DNA from: Siphonodentalium dalli
Taxonomy: Eukaryota > Mollusca > Scaphopoda > Gadilida > Siphonodentaliidae
Assembly (NCBI GenBank): GCA_032622095.1
Contig: CP136061.1
Location: forward strand, 174,059,692 to 174,123,691
DNA: 64,000 bases
Reading direction: 5' to 3'
In this document: positions 50,438-61,104 of the stretch, in pieces
Layout: each line of letters starts with the position of its first letter
How positions within the stretch are numbered: the stretch's first letter is position 1
Made by a program: the position numbers and the translations under genes
The notes under the pieces: model-generated
What the model was told of the DNA's origin: nothing
The model's database searches: none
What the model saw: the letters and a program-made list of their open reading frames with translations, nothing else

Positions 50438-51113
50438 ATATATGTTCTTCTCGCATGAAAACCAGTGGTTCCCCCATCTATAAAAGGAGGGGTTGTAATA
50501 AATGTGACTTCCTAAGCTGCATGAAGGTCCCATCCGATTCAAACTACATAGACACTGCAGAGCCAAATCCAAAGGTCGAATGTAAGGTGTTTGACGGGGG
50601 TGCTCTGATACACTTACCGAGACCTGAATTCGGGCATACCTACTGAATGTATATCAGCACAACGTTTATTCCATATGTTATGATGCAGCTCGCAGATTGT
50701 AGAAGAATTGACTTGGTTTTGGACAGGTAAATAGAGGGTAGTATCAAAACAAAACGTGAGACAAACATGGTTGTGGCATTCGATGTAAGGTGGGGGCTTT
50801 AAATACCACATAAATTCCACCGAATTGGAATGAATTTCTAAGAAACACCACCAACAAGCAAGAATTGTTTGCATTGGTCAATGAATGTCTCTTTGAATTG
50901 GAAACCCTAACCGGGAAAACCATCTTCGTAACGGAGGATGATAACACGGTCCTAATGTGGAACCAATACTCTTTGGATGTACATATGAAGAAGCTGACAG
51001 TAGATTAGTCAGACATATATCTCATATGCTACAAACTCATTATTCATCGATTATTGTTCGTACTGTTGACAAGGATATTATCATGATTCTGTTGTGACAT
51101 CTGCACGCTATGC

Positions 51114-51941
51114 AGTCTGGGTGAACGTCGACTCTATATTTGAAATCTAGAGTCTGGAGCTAATGTCGCCAAAACCATTTCTATTCAGCGAGGAGCTTCC
51201 CCAAAATGACGTCACGGATTTTTAAAAATACATCGATGATTGACAGGTGTCCCCACGTGTTATTTGTTGTGCTTCGCAAACAATGGCCTGTGTCGCGACA
51301 TAAACTTGCAGAAGATAATATTTGTCGTGTGTGCGACTATTCTTTTTCGGGAGATGAACTCGCTGCATCAACCGGAAAGCTGCATCCGAGAGCAAAAAAT
51401 AAGGTCGTCATCAAAAATGATGCTTTAGAACTATTTAAAAGCATAAAATTAAGTAATTTCCTTGGTGTTTAACTTTCAGATGACTTTTTTACGACAAATA
51501 ATTTGATTTGCAAAACATGTTACAATAAAGTAAATCAAATACACGGACATGAGTGAGTTCTATTTATATTTATGGGAGGCCAAGTTGGTACCATGCGCAG
51601 GCCTATCTATCAGTAGCACATCGTTCAAATTATCCGAATCGTACCGAATATATAATTTCGAAGCCATTTTTTCTGTCTGTGTTGTATTTGCAAGCATCGC
51701 TTTCGATCGGAGAAATACCGACCAAATTCCGCTCTGTTACTATATTTAGAGGTGACATTGTGGGAGTCTCCGCCCACTAACACTTGTTTATTAACCCACA
51801 CGGTTTCATTGGACGGAAAATAATTTATGCAATCAATCAGATTACGGAATCCCGAGGACTTGGAAATGAGATAGCGATGTTATCCGTCAGACCTAATATT
51901 CAATGTTGTAATGAATATTTAGGTATGAGTTTACTCAGACT
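51114..51941 (+). mobile_element. 828-bp Mutator-like insertion with 11-bp duplication
   Basis: The 13-base ends AGTCTGGGTGAAC and its inverse (GTTTACTCAGACT, two mismatches) are flanked by exact 11-mers GCACGCTATGC (51103-51113 and 51942-51952). Removing it and one 11-mer restores adjacency of two parts of the pseudogene. Duplications of 9-11 bases point to Mutator-like elements. No transposase is present; it carries a zinc-finger-like reading frame, suggesting a captured gene fragment. Confidence 0.75.
51206..51553 (+). pseudogene. Zinc-binding protein fragment inside the Mutator-like insertion
   Basis: The frame runs from 51206 through a TAA at 51470-51472 and on in the same frame to a TGA at 51551-51553. 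It contains ICRVCDYSFS and, about 65 residues later, LICKTCYNKVN: two Cx2C pairs spaced as in ZAD-like or related N-terminal zinc-binding domains. The ATG at 51206 lies 92 bases from the left end of the element. The single internal stop and small size argue for a non-functional captured fragment. Confidence 0.5.
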
Positions 51942-52440
51942 GCACGCTATGCTATTCCAATGCAAAGATTTGAAACTGTGTCTTTCGGCAAGTCTAAATC
52001 CCATGTTATCCGCAACATAGTTGATATGTACAATTCAATTGGGCTCAGAAAATTCAACTGTGCTTCCAATATTCCATCATTTCCATGCGATATCAGGATG
52101 CGACTCAACTTTCTTTTTCTTTGGTAAGGGTAAGCGCACATTTTGGGATGCTTGAAAAGCTTACCCAGAGCTAACAGAATGCTTGATGTCAATTACGAGG
52201 AATCCTTTTGTGGTACTTGATGTTCCATCACCACTATTTGAGTGTATTTAGAATTTTGCCGTTATTGTTTATGACAAGTCTCCTAACCTGACCTCAGTTA
52301 ATGAAGATAGACATGACATGTTCAACAAAGGCCGTGCACATGAACAGTTACCACCAAAGAAACTGTGCTACTAGTATATATCAGGCTAGTATATGGACTG
52401 TAAGCCCCATAATATATGCAAAGTTTCCAGCACTGGGGAA

Positions 52441-53135
52441 AAACTGTTTCATAAGAATCGATTCTATTGCCTTTCCGGTTCTGTCTCTATCAAACTAAGT
52501 CCCGACTCTTTCGCGATTTAAAACAAATATTTTCAAAGTTTTGACCGCCATTTGTTCACTAAATGTCTAAACAGAACTATTTTCTAAACAAATAGCCGTA
52601 GATTAGGTCTATGCTCGTGCTTATTGATGATAATAATGAGAAATCAGCTATTTTTGTGCACACTTAGATGCATGATGCGTTTTTGTGTATTTCCTATGTA
52701 AATTAAGCAGCAATTTGATGATAACTTTATCGGCCTTGACAATTTTAGTTGGGCTGGAAGATGTCTCAATGTATTATCGAACACCAGGACACTATAATAA
52801 CCTAATGTTCGATCATAAAACATGACAAGTTCCAGCCCAATTTAAATGTGATAAGGCTGAATATCTGAGCATCAAATTACTGCTTAATTCTCGTGGGAAA
52901 TACACGTCTCTAAATGTGCACCAAAAGCAGCTGATTTTGCATTACTACCACCAATAAGCACATACAAAGACCTACTCTGTCGATTGTTATTGGAGAATAC
53001 TTTCTGTATTGACATTCAGTGTATAAACAGCCTTCAAAACATCGAATATTTTTTAACAAACCGCGAAAGTGTCGGAACTTAATTTGATAGAGACGGAACC
53101 GGTAGGGTGATAGAATCGATTCTGGTGAAACAGTT
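52441..53135. mobile_element. 695-bp foldback element
   Basis: The left half (aaactgtttc, gaatcgattctattgc, ctgtctctatcaaa, aagcagcaatttgatg, gttgggctgg, attatcgaac) returns inverted in the right half as far as gaaacagtt at 53135. The centre is near 52795 with about 25 unpaired bases. Arms of about 345 bases show moderate divergence. It interrupts the pseudogene at 52440. No target duplication was assigned. Confidence 0.8.
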
Positions 53136-54461
53136 CATGGGGTGTAGAGTCGATACTAGAACGTTCTATACCGTTGTTGGAAATTGGTGCTAAACGGTCT
53201 TATAACATGCCACTTCAGTGTTAATATAAGTAATGGATTGTGTGTTTGTTATGAAAGTTGTGCATTGTGTGTGGAATCGAAGGAGTACATATACGGAAGA
53301 CGGCAAATTGATAAATAGCGTTTCATATAATCTAAAAATGGGCGCGAAGTGGGCAAATGGGCCGCAGTGCAAGGGCCTGTGACCTTAGGCCTATATACGC
53401 TGCTGAATAAAAGCTTCCGAAGGGAGCCTGTTTCAAAATATCATAATGTATGTGCGCGAAGGGGCTGCAGTCCACTCGGTTGCTGAATAAAGGCTCTGTT
53501 TCAGTTATACTGGACTATATATAATAGTAATACAGAACTATAAGTTGATTTTGTTGCATTCCATATGCGCATGCATATATGTGGATGGTACATGTAGTAG
53601 AAACTACAGTTTTTCTGTGAAAAAAGTGTTCCCGAGCCATAGGCTCATATATAGCGCACAAAGGGGGTCTTAGGCCTCTCCGTCGCTGAATAAACGCTCC
53701 CAAATGGAGTCTATATCAGTAAGTAAATACAGTAATAAAATAACATGTTGATTTTGTTGCTTTCCAAATGTGCATGCATATATGTGGGGTAGGGTGGGGG
53801 TAAAAAATACAGTTTTAGTTCAATAAAGTGTTCCCACGCGCTTCCGGTGAAAGAGAAGTATGACCAATCCATTGCTAATATAGAAATGATGAGTTCATGG
53901 CCGTGGAGACCAGAAAGTAACGAAGAACATTTATATACCCGTCATTTTGACGGGCAATCCCCTAGTATCAATATATATATCATTCTAGGTAATCCCCATA
54001 TGATATTCGGGTAGTACAATGTCACAATTTGTCATTCTTTGTATCAGATTAAATTAGTTTATATCCATTACAAAGTTCTCACTACTTTTTCTGGACCTCT
54101 GAAGGTATAATAACCCATGTTTACTATGCCAGTCTATGGGCAGAACAAAATTAAATATAAAAATAAAACCCTCGCTGGTGCATTGATTTAAAAACAAAAT
54201 TGACTGAGAATTAAATATCCTTTTTTTTTTTTGGCCTAATGTTCGCATTTTTCTTTTAATTTTCTTTAAAAATTGAGTTTTATTCTGGCCATGTTCTAAT
54301 TGGGCACTAATTGTTATTTCTGTTTCCAGAATATTTGAGACATATTGCTCATGCAAACAATAATTGATCATTTAATTATTTGGCAACAATTTTCTGTAAT
54401 CAGGACATCTATTTGTGAATTATTCCCTTCACTTTCTATTTCAGTGCCAATTAGTTGTTTT
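53136..54461. repeat. Intron with duplicated 240-bp segment, no gene
   Basis: cgctgaataaa, gttgattttgttgc and gcatgcatatatgtgg recur at 53400-53630 and 53690-53810, a tandem duplication of about 240 bp related to 15950. A T-run at 54221-54232 and unremarkable AT-rich sequence follow. Confidence 0.45.
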
Positions 54462-55231
54462 TATACCCCACTCTTGAAGAGAATGGGATGTATACTGGAT
54501 TGACCTTGTCCGACCTTCATTCTGTCTGGACATCTATCCCTCTGTTTTTTTGTCAGTCCATCCTTCCGTCCGTCTGTCTGTCCAGGCAGATATCTCAAAC
54601 ACCAGTTGTCGGATCTGAATGAAATTTGGTATGGGTGTTCACTACGATGGGGGCATTCCATGGAGTGTTCAATTGTTTTTTCCGGATTTTTCGCTTTAGA
54701 GTTATTCATCTTTGTTTATCTGGAAATGTTTTTTTGTTTTGTCCGTCCAAGCAGATATCTCCACTACCGTTTGACAAATCTCAATGAAATTTGGTATGGA
54801 TGTTCACTACTATGAGGGCATTCAACGGAGAGTTCAATGGTTTTTTCCGGATTTTCCTCTTTGTTTATCTGGATATATTTTTTTTGTCCATCCGAGCACC
54901 AACGGATATCTCAATGAATCTCAATGAAATTTGGTATGGTTTTTTTCTGGTTTTCCGTTCTAGAGTTATAGATTTGGAAGTGTTTGTTTATTGTCCATAT
55001 CTCCACCACCGTTTGACTGATATCAATGAAATTTTGTATGGATGTTCACTACTATGAAGGGAATCAATTGGGTGTGCAATCATTTTGTTCATGTATTCCG
55101 TTCTACAGTTATATATCTTTGTTTATTTGAAAATGTTGTGGTTTTTTTCCTGTCCAAGCTGATGTCTCACCCATACTTGATTTGAATTTGCAACGTGGGG
55201 GTATTCCAGCACTGCCGGTGCAATCTCTTGT
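54462..55231. mobile_element. Hairpin-headed element D
   Basis: The head hairpin tataccccactctt / gagaatgggatgtata (54462-54493) is followed by ctggattgaccttgtcc and a GTCC/GTCT run (54555-54583). Three to four core units of about 150-165 bp follow, each with cagatatctc, aatgaaatttggtatgg and gttcactac. The far end has gtgggggtat (55195-55204), the inverse of the hairpin stem, then gcactgccggtgc and aatctcttgtt, the same ending as element B. Confidence 0.75.
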
Positions 55232-55700
55232 TACATTTTATGTGTAAATTGTATTCTCTCGAATAAAATGACAATAAAATGTGATATTTAGACCACAGTC
55301 AATGGCTCATTTCTCGCGCCCGTGTGAATGATGTAACCCATGCATGTATTGTCTTTTTTCTACAAATTTAGCGCACTGCACAAACTCCTTATGATCCTCA
55401 AGATTACCTATATCTATAAGCGGAATATAGGTACAATTTAAATTGTGTATGTTTCTGGTATACCAGCTTTATGTTTCCGGTGTTCAATTTTATTAAATTT
55501 ATTTTTAGATTCTAAGGAAATCCGTCGATGAACTCATTTCAAATTATATTCTAATGATTTCAACCAAGGTTCTGAAGGGAATAAATTTTGCTTTGATAAG
55601 GACAATAGCGGAATTCCTATTTCTTGGGAATATCAGTGTATCCTGATATTTTGGGAACAATTTCTATTTGGGGTAGTAAAAGTAATTCTATTATTAATTA
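55232..55700. other. Intron sequence, nothing recognised
   Basis: AT-rich; no coding or repeat partner noted. Confidence 0.4.
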
Positions 55701-55846
55701 GGAGATAAACATACCCTGTTGAGTTGTACATTCTGGGATTCGAGCATGAAAACAGTTTGTGAACGAGCCGGCTTGCCGGCGAGTTCACAAACTGTTTTCA
55801 TGCTCGAATCCCAGAATGTACAACTCAACAGGGTATGTTTATCTCC
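55701..55846. repeat. Perfect palindrome, 64-bp arms
   Basis: Arms 55701-55764 and 55783-55846 are exact inverses over all 64 bases, from ggagataaacataccctgtt inward to tttgtgaac. The 18-base centre gagccggcttgccggcga contains a further GCCGGC self-pairing. It is the only perfect long inverted repeat in the window. Confidence 0.95.
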
Positions 55847-56356
55847 ATTGTAATCTAGCAAGGAATTTGCAAAAAAACTGTATAAAAAGTATCATTTAGT
55901 CATTTTCATGACACGAATCGAGACTTTCATTTCGCCGTTGTCACCGTGCACAAATCTTGGGTTTGTTCATTGCGTTACTCGGAACAGTGCTCCATAACCA
56001 TTTCCTGTGGGGCGGGTTGTCACGTTTCGCTACTCCGTTCTGCGTCGATAAAATTGTACCGTGCGACATTCAGATTTGATGCACGCTGAAGCGGCCGATG
56101 AACGGTATCTATAGACAACAACGCGCGGGTGTGCTTGTTTCGCTACTCATTCTGCGCCGATGCAATTTGACCGTGCTACATTCAGATTTGATGCAAGCTG
56201 AAGCGGCCGATGTCGGTGAATCGAAAACAAAAGTTAGCTGCTCTCGGCCAATCAGAATGCTTGTTTTTAGTGACAAATACTCAATTGAATTACAATCTGG
56301 AATAACCATTGAACAAGTTATTGTAGAGTGGTTCCAGATTGTGTGTAATGGATATT
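55847..56356. repeat. Intron with a 115-bp tandem pair, no gene
   Basis: cattcagatttgatgca(c/a)gctgaagcgg and the preceding cgctact...tctgcg(t/c)cgat occur at 56025-56098 and 56140-56213. The 103-codon plus frame at 56098-56409 follows the repeat and is not supported. Confidence 0.45.
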
Positions 56357-58692
56357 GTAGCTCAAGTTTGAGCTGTTGCCATGGATTTGCATTCGGCTTA
56401 TGCGTGTGAGCGCACATGCATCCATCAACAATTTCCTTTGGCACACCCTACAGGCCACATCCATTATCCAATCATAACCAACTTTCATATGGATCCTTGT
56501 TAGCTCAACTTTACTTTGTAAAGTTTGAGCTATTGCCATGGCTTTGTCGTCCGTCGTCCGTGTGTACGTAAGGCGTCAACAATGCAGTCTGCAGCCATCT
56601 TGGATTTTACTCTTTGTATGACTAAATTCTTTAGCACGGGCTACTGGTCGTACCTTTAGTCTGATGATCATCAAATTTGTTATGGATGTTAAGATTTACA
56701 TGTAGATGGGAACGAGTAATCTTGGGGTCATTTGGCCCAAAAACATGGCCGCCAGCAGCCATCTTTGATTTTACTCTTTGTTTGACTAAATCCTTTAGCA
56801 CGGGCTACAGGTCGTACCATTAGTCCGATCATCATAAAATTTGTCATGGCTGTTGAAATTGGAATGTAGATGGGAACGAGTCATTTTGGGGTCATTTGGA
56901 CAAAAAACAATGGCCGCCAGTGGCCATCTTGGATTTCAAAATTCAATCCATTAGCATGAGCCACAGGTCGTACTGTTCGTCTGATCATCATGAAATTTGT
57001 CATGGATGTTAATATTGACATGTAGATGGGAACGAGTAATTTTGGGGTCATTCGGCCAAAAAACATGGCGGCCAGCAGCCATCTTGGATTTTACTCTTTG
57101 TATGACTAAATTCTTTAGCACGGGCTACAGGTCGTACCTTTAGTCTGAACATCATCAAATTTGTCATGGATGTTAATATTGACATGTAGATGGGAACGAG
57201 TAATTTTGGGGTCATTCGGCCAAAAAACATGGCCGCCAGCAGCCATCTTGGATTTTACTCTTTGTATGACTAAATCCTTTAGCACGGGCTACAGGTCCTA
57301 CTTTTAGTCTGATCATCATAAAATTTGTCAAGAATGTTAATAATGACATGTAGATGGGAACGAGTCATTTTGGGGTCATTCGGCCAAAAAACATGGCCGC
57401 CAGCAGGCATCTTTGATTTCACTCTTTGTATGACTAAATCCTTTAGCACGGGCTACAGGTCGTACTATTAGTCCGATCATCATAAAATTTGTCATGGCTG
57501 TTGAAATTGGAATGTAGATGGGAATGAGTCATTTTGGGGTCATTCGGACAAAAAACAATGGCCGCCAGCGGCCATCTTGGATTTCAAAATTCAATCCATT
57601 AGCACGGGCCACAGGTCGTACTGTTCGTCTGATCATTATAAAATTTGTCATGGATGTTAACAATGACATGTAGATGGGAACGAGTAATTTTGGGGTCATT
57701 CGGCCAAAAAACATGGTCGCCAGCAGCCATCTTGGATTTTACTCTTTGTATGACTAAATCCTTTAGCACGGGCTACAGGTTGTACCTTTAGTCTGATCAT
57801 CATAAAATTTGTCATGAATGTTAATAATGATATGTAGATGGGAACGAGTAATTTTGGGGTCATTCGGCCGAAAAACATGGCCGCCAGCAGCCATCTTTGA
57901 TTTTACTCTTTGTATGACTAAATCCTTTAGCACGGGCTATAGGTCGTACCTTTAGTCTGATCATCATAAAATTTGTCATGGCTGTTTAAATTGGAATGTA
58001 AATGGGAACGAGTCATTTTGGGGTCATTCGGACAAAAAACATGGCCGCCAGTGGCCATCTTGGATTTCAAAATTTAATCCATTAGCATGGGCCACAGGTC
58101 GTACTGTTTGTCTGATCATCATGAAATTTGTCATGGTTGTTAATATTGACATGTAGATGGGAACGAGTAATTTTGGGGTCATTTGGCCAAAATACATGGC
58201 CACCAGCAGGCATCTTGGATTTTACTCTTTGTATGACTAAATTCTTTAGCATGGGCTACAGGTCGTACCTTTAGTCTGATCGTCATAAAATTTGTCATGG
58301 ATGTTAAGGATGACATGTAGATGGGAACGACTCATTTTGGGGTCCTTCGGCCGAAAACATGGCCGCCAGCAGCCATCTTGGATTTTACTCTTTGTATGAC
58401 TAAATTCTTTAGCACAGGCTACATGTCGTACCTTTAGTCTAATCATCATAAAATTTGTCATGAATGTTAATAATGACATGTAGATGGGATACAATCATTT
58501 TGGGGTCATTCGGCCGAAAACATGGCCACCAGCAGCCATTTGGATTTAACTTTTCTCTTCATGTCTATGAACTAGTATTAGACTGTATTTAGACATTCAA
58601 CTTTCCACATTCCTAATCGCTCCATTGACTGTAATACATTAAATTATTCCCTTTCCAAGTTGAGCTACAGTGTCATTGACACTTTCATTTTA
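56357..58692. mobile_element. Element E with 12-unit core array
   Basis: A truncated head (56357) is followed by a full hairpin (56502-56531; agctcaactttac...gtaaagtttgagct), tgccatgg, and a short GTCC run. About 12 core units span 56580-58545, with landmarks ccgccagcagccatcttgga, tagcacgggctacaggtcgt and gacatgtagatgggaacgag. The right end has aagttgagct (58657-58666, inverse of the stem), AGTGTCATTGACACT and tttcatttt, 42 bases before exon C. Minus-strand frames of about 60 codons per unit are repeat artefacts. Confidence 0.8.
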
Positions 58693-58733
58693 TATTTTAG
58701 TGACTTTTTGTTACAAAATAATTATTATTTCAG

Positions 58734-58937
58734 GTAATACCACAGCACATTTACCGGTTGAAATTCAGAAATTCAGGATTCAAAGTCTTCGTTTTCTTCT
58801 GGAACAAGTTAACTTGTTGACTCACAAGAACTATGAGCTTTCTTCTCTTGGTATAATGTCACATGGCAGAGACTTTAAACCAGATATAAGTTGCAGCTGC
58901 AATATCTTTAGTATCCATCCTTTCTATATCATGAAAG
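58734..58937 (+). CDS. MDN1: Midasin (MDN1) exon C
   Basis: This 204-bp exon has acceptor ATTTCAG (to 58733) and donor AAAG|GTAATT (GT at 58938). Its opening GT joins the G left by exon B to give GLGSG-NTTAH. It continues with SLRFLLEQVN, then LGIMSHGRDFKPDISCSCNIF and IHPFYIMK, which matches the linker between midasin AAA modules (F-G-I-x-PFYI-x-KG). It ends with one base in phase 1, so the next exon should start the following Walker A region; none was found by 64000. A plus frame beginning upstream at 58670 starts inside the E repeat and reads into the intron at the 3' end, so it is not the true boundary. Confidence 0.92.
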
Positions 58938-59045
58938 GTAATTTTAACTTCAAACTTATTGTTTTTGTCTCACATTTTATTTGTCATCCTTGTGTGCTAC
59001 AAATCTAACCTTATGGAGTGGGTTTGATCATACAACACTTTTTAG

Positions 59046-59480
59046 CTCACCTGAGACGAAGTCTCCAGTGGAGCTATAGTCATCACTCCTCGTCTGTCGT
59101 CCGTCTGTCGAGCCGTCCGTCCGTCCATCCGTCAACAATTCTTTGAACATCTTCTCCTCTGGAACCGTGAGACCAAATTGGTTCATATTTGGTGTGGATG
59201 TTCTCTCATTCAGATTTGTTCAAATGAGGTCACTGGGTCAAATAGTTGCGAAGCCAGGGCCATAACTCTGTAATTCTTACAACGACTTCTTCTCAAATTT
59301 CATTGGGCCGAATGGGTTCATATTTGGTACAAAGGGTCTTTGGGGGACTGTTATTCAGATTTGTTCAAATGAGGTCACTGGGTCGAATGTGGGCGGAGCC
59401 AGTGACATAACTTAAAAAAAAAAAAAAATTTAAATTAAGATTTTTGGAATTTTCACCTTACTCAATTTAACAAACAAAAA
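59046..59480. mobile_element. Hairpin-headed element B, copy 5 (short)
   Basis: The hairpin 59046-59077 (agctcacctgagac / gtctccagtggagct), the GTCC/GTCG run at 59093-59132 and two core units end in an A-run near 59412. It begins 108 bases after exon C. Confidence 0.65.
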
Positions 59481-59916
59481 ATAATTTTTTAAGCATGTTG
59501 TAATATTTGAAAAAAGTGACACCATTATAACATCTGCAGAGTTATGAAACTTTAATCTTTAATCTTCTGAATTTACAGAAATATTCCATTACCCATCCCC
59601 TCCCACATGGCCCAGACCCACCCCCACCCTGCTGTGGCCTACACCCAACCAACATCCCTTCCAACGGATATCATTTCCAGCTTCCAACATTAATACCTGT
59701 TCTGTTAAAGTTGCAGATATATCTTTGTGGATAGACAGAGAGAAACACAGGTCATTAATCTAGATTAGAATAAAATGTCACTGACCGCTTGTATAAACAT
59801 ACTGCTAGCAATTTTAAACAAACTGCCTGAATTTAGTGTGTCTGACATTTGCAGGTCAGAGAATCATTAATAAGAGGCACAATCGATCATGTATTGTTCA
59901 ACAGGGCAAATAGGAT
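59481..59916. repeat. Relative of the 9.57-9.70-kb segment
   Basis: aacatctgcagagttatgaa and cccctcccacatggcccaga are shared with 9610-9710. No gene visible. Confidence 0.5.
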
Positions 59917-60327
59917 GTCTGTCATTTGCAGAATGAGGTCCCCAGAGGGTGAATTTAGTGATGCTATCCCACACAGTGGGCTAGCATCACCAAATTCACC
60001 CTCTGGATACCTCATTCTGCTTAGGCCTCATCTTCTTGGAAGTACCTATAGTATCAAATTAACATTGTTGTTAGTTACATTTCCCTTCTAGGAAGTTTCT
60101 ATATCCCCTAATTTGCAGAAGATAAAATTCATAATTGAGGTGTCCAATGGGTGAACATCAACTTCAACTGGGGAACTTCAATCTTATCCTAGGTCTGCCA
60201 TAGCAGTTGAGGGCCTTGGCAGAATGAGGTCCCCAGAGGGTGAATTTAGTGATGCTAGCCCACTGTGCAGGATAGCGTCACTAAAGTCACCCTCTGGGGG
60301 ACCTCATTCCGCAAATGACAGACACAC
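59917..60327. mobile_element. R module, copy 4 (best preserved)
   Basis: The palindromes are 59928-60020 and 60219-60312. The first pairs gcagaatgaggtccccagag with its inverse over about 42 bases with four mismatches and a 3-base loop. The outer ends gtctgtcatttgcag / cgcaaatgacagac are themselves inverted, so each terminal repeat of the module contains a hairpin. Confidence 0.75.
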
Positions 60328-61104
60328 TATCACACTATTTCAAGGCTTGATTGTATAATACATTGTGTTGCTTGAGGCCCACTGTGTAGGAACTGTTACA
60401 TCGGAAATCGTTCTATCACCGGTTTGTGATGGTTCTTGACTGATTTGTGACGGTTCTTGCTGATCAAAATTATACATTTTCACGACATTTTGACAGTTAA
60501 AAAGCAATTTTGAGGCATCTAGGTGATAATTCAATTAGTTATTTTCAATCCCATCACAATCTGTGGCATCAATGAGCGTGTTAAGAACGAAACTTTCATT
60601 GTGCGAGTCATAACAACGACAAAATCCACGAATTTTGATAATTGTTTGGGTTCTCTCCTGATCAAGTCGGTTCTCTCCCCATTTAATCGTTCTATCGTTC
60701 TATGGCTAATATTTGCCACGGTACATGGTTCAAACTGCCAATTTTGTGAAAGTATACAAAGATAAACACAACAAACTATGCATTAAGTTGAATTTTGCAC
60801 AACTTGTCATTAATTTCGATGAATTACACTGCCTTTCAATGCTTATTCAATGCTTATTCAATAGCCTGTGTTGTGCCTATCAAAATTCACAAAGTCGACA
60901 GCTAGTTTGAAAAATAACGCATTTTGCAGGCCAAAAATTTCCATGAGTCAATAGCCGGTTAACAATAGTGAAATTTCATAGCGCTGGACTTCGGAAAGCA
61001 TGACCGTAGACGTGATATATAGAGTTATCTGTCTTGTATTTTATCTATTATATATGTTTTGGAACTTCTGCCTGTATGTATGTATGTATCTGAGTTATAG
61101 ACTC
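60328..61104. other. Intron sequence, nothing recognised
   Basis: AT-rich with gtgatggttcttgactgatt / gtgacggttcttgctgat repeats near 60428-60465. Frames at 60523-60910 show no domain. Confidence 0.4.

Larger units (their letters stand above)
50450..52440 (+). pseudogene. Repeat-encoded protein (FHAISGCD / GKGK-FWD family), broken
   Basis: Translated segments in order: VECKVFDGGALIHLPRP, then RRIDLVLDR, FLRNTTNKQELFALVNECLF, GKTIFVTEDDNTV, EADSRLVRHI, VRTVDKDIIMILL, an inserted element (51114-51941), IVDMYNSIGLRK, FHAISGCDSTFFFFGKGKRT, FWDA, YPELTECLMSITRNPFVV, DRHDMFNKGR, EQLPP and YIRLVYGL. This order is typical of a large family of repeat-associated invertebrate proteins whose role I do not know. 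Stops (for example after FWDA and FECI) and frameshifts disable it. The GWKLIDG and Cys-rich tail seen at 31.5 kb are missing because a foldback lies at 52441. Confidence 0.7.

Noticed and set aside
50392-50646. An independent 84-residue gene
   Set aside because: Its last third belongs to the repeat-encoded pseudogene and the first part to unrelated repeat sequence.
56881-58494. A series of about 60-codon minus-strand frames
   Set aside because: They recur with the E core period and carry no domain; each is a repeat artefact.
58670-59008. A 112-codon frame as a complete gene
   Set aside because: Its start lies in element E and its end in the next intron; the real coding part is exon C, bounded by splice sites.
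7252-59132. GTCC/GTCY runs as simple microsatellites
   Set aside because: They always sit at a fixed place behind a hairpin head, so they are parts of elements and not independent simple repeats.
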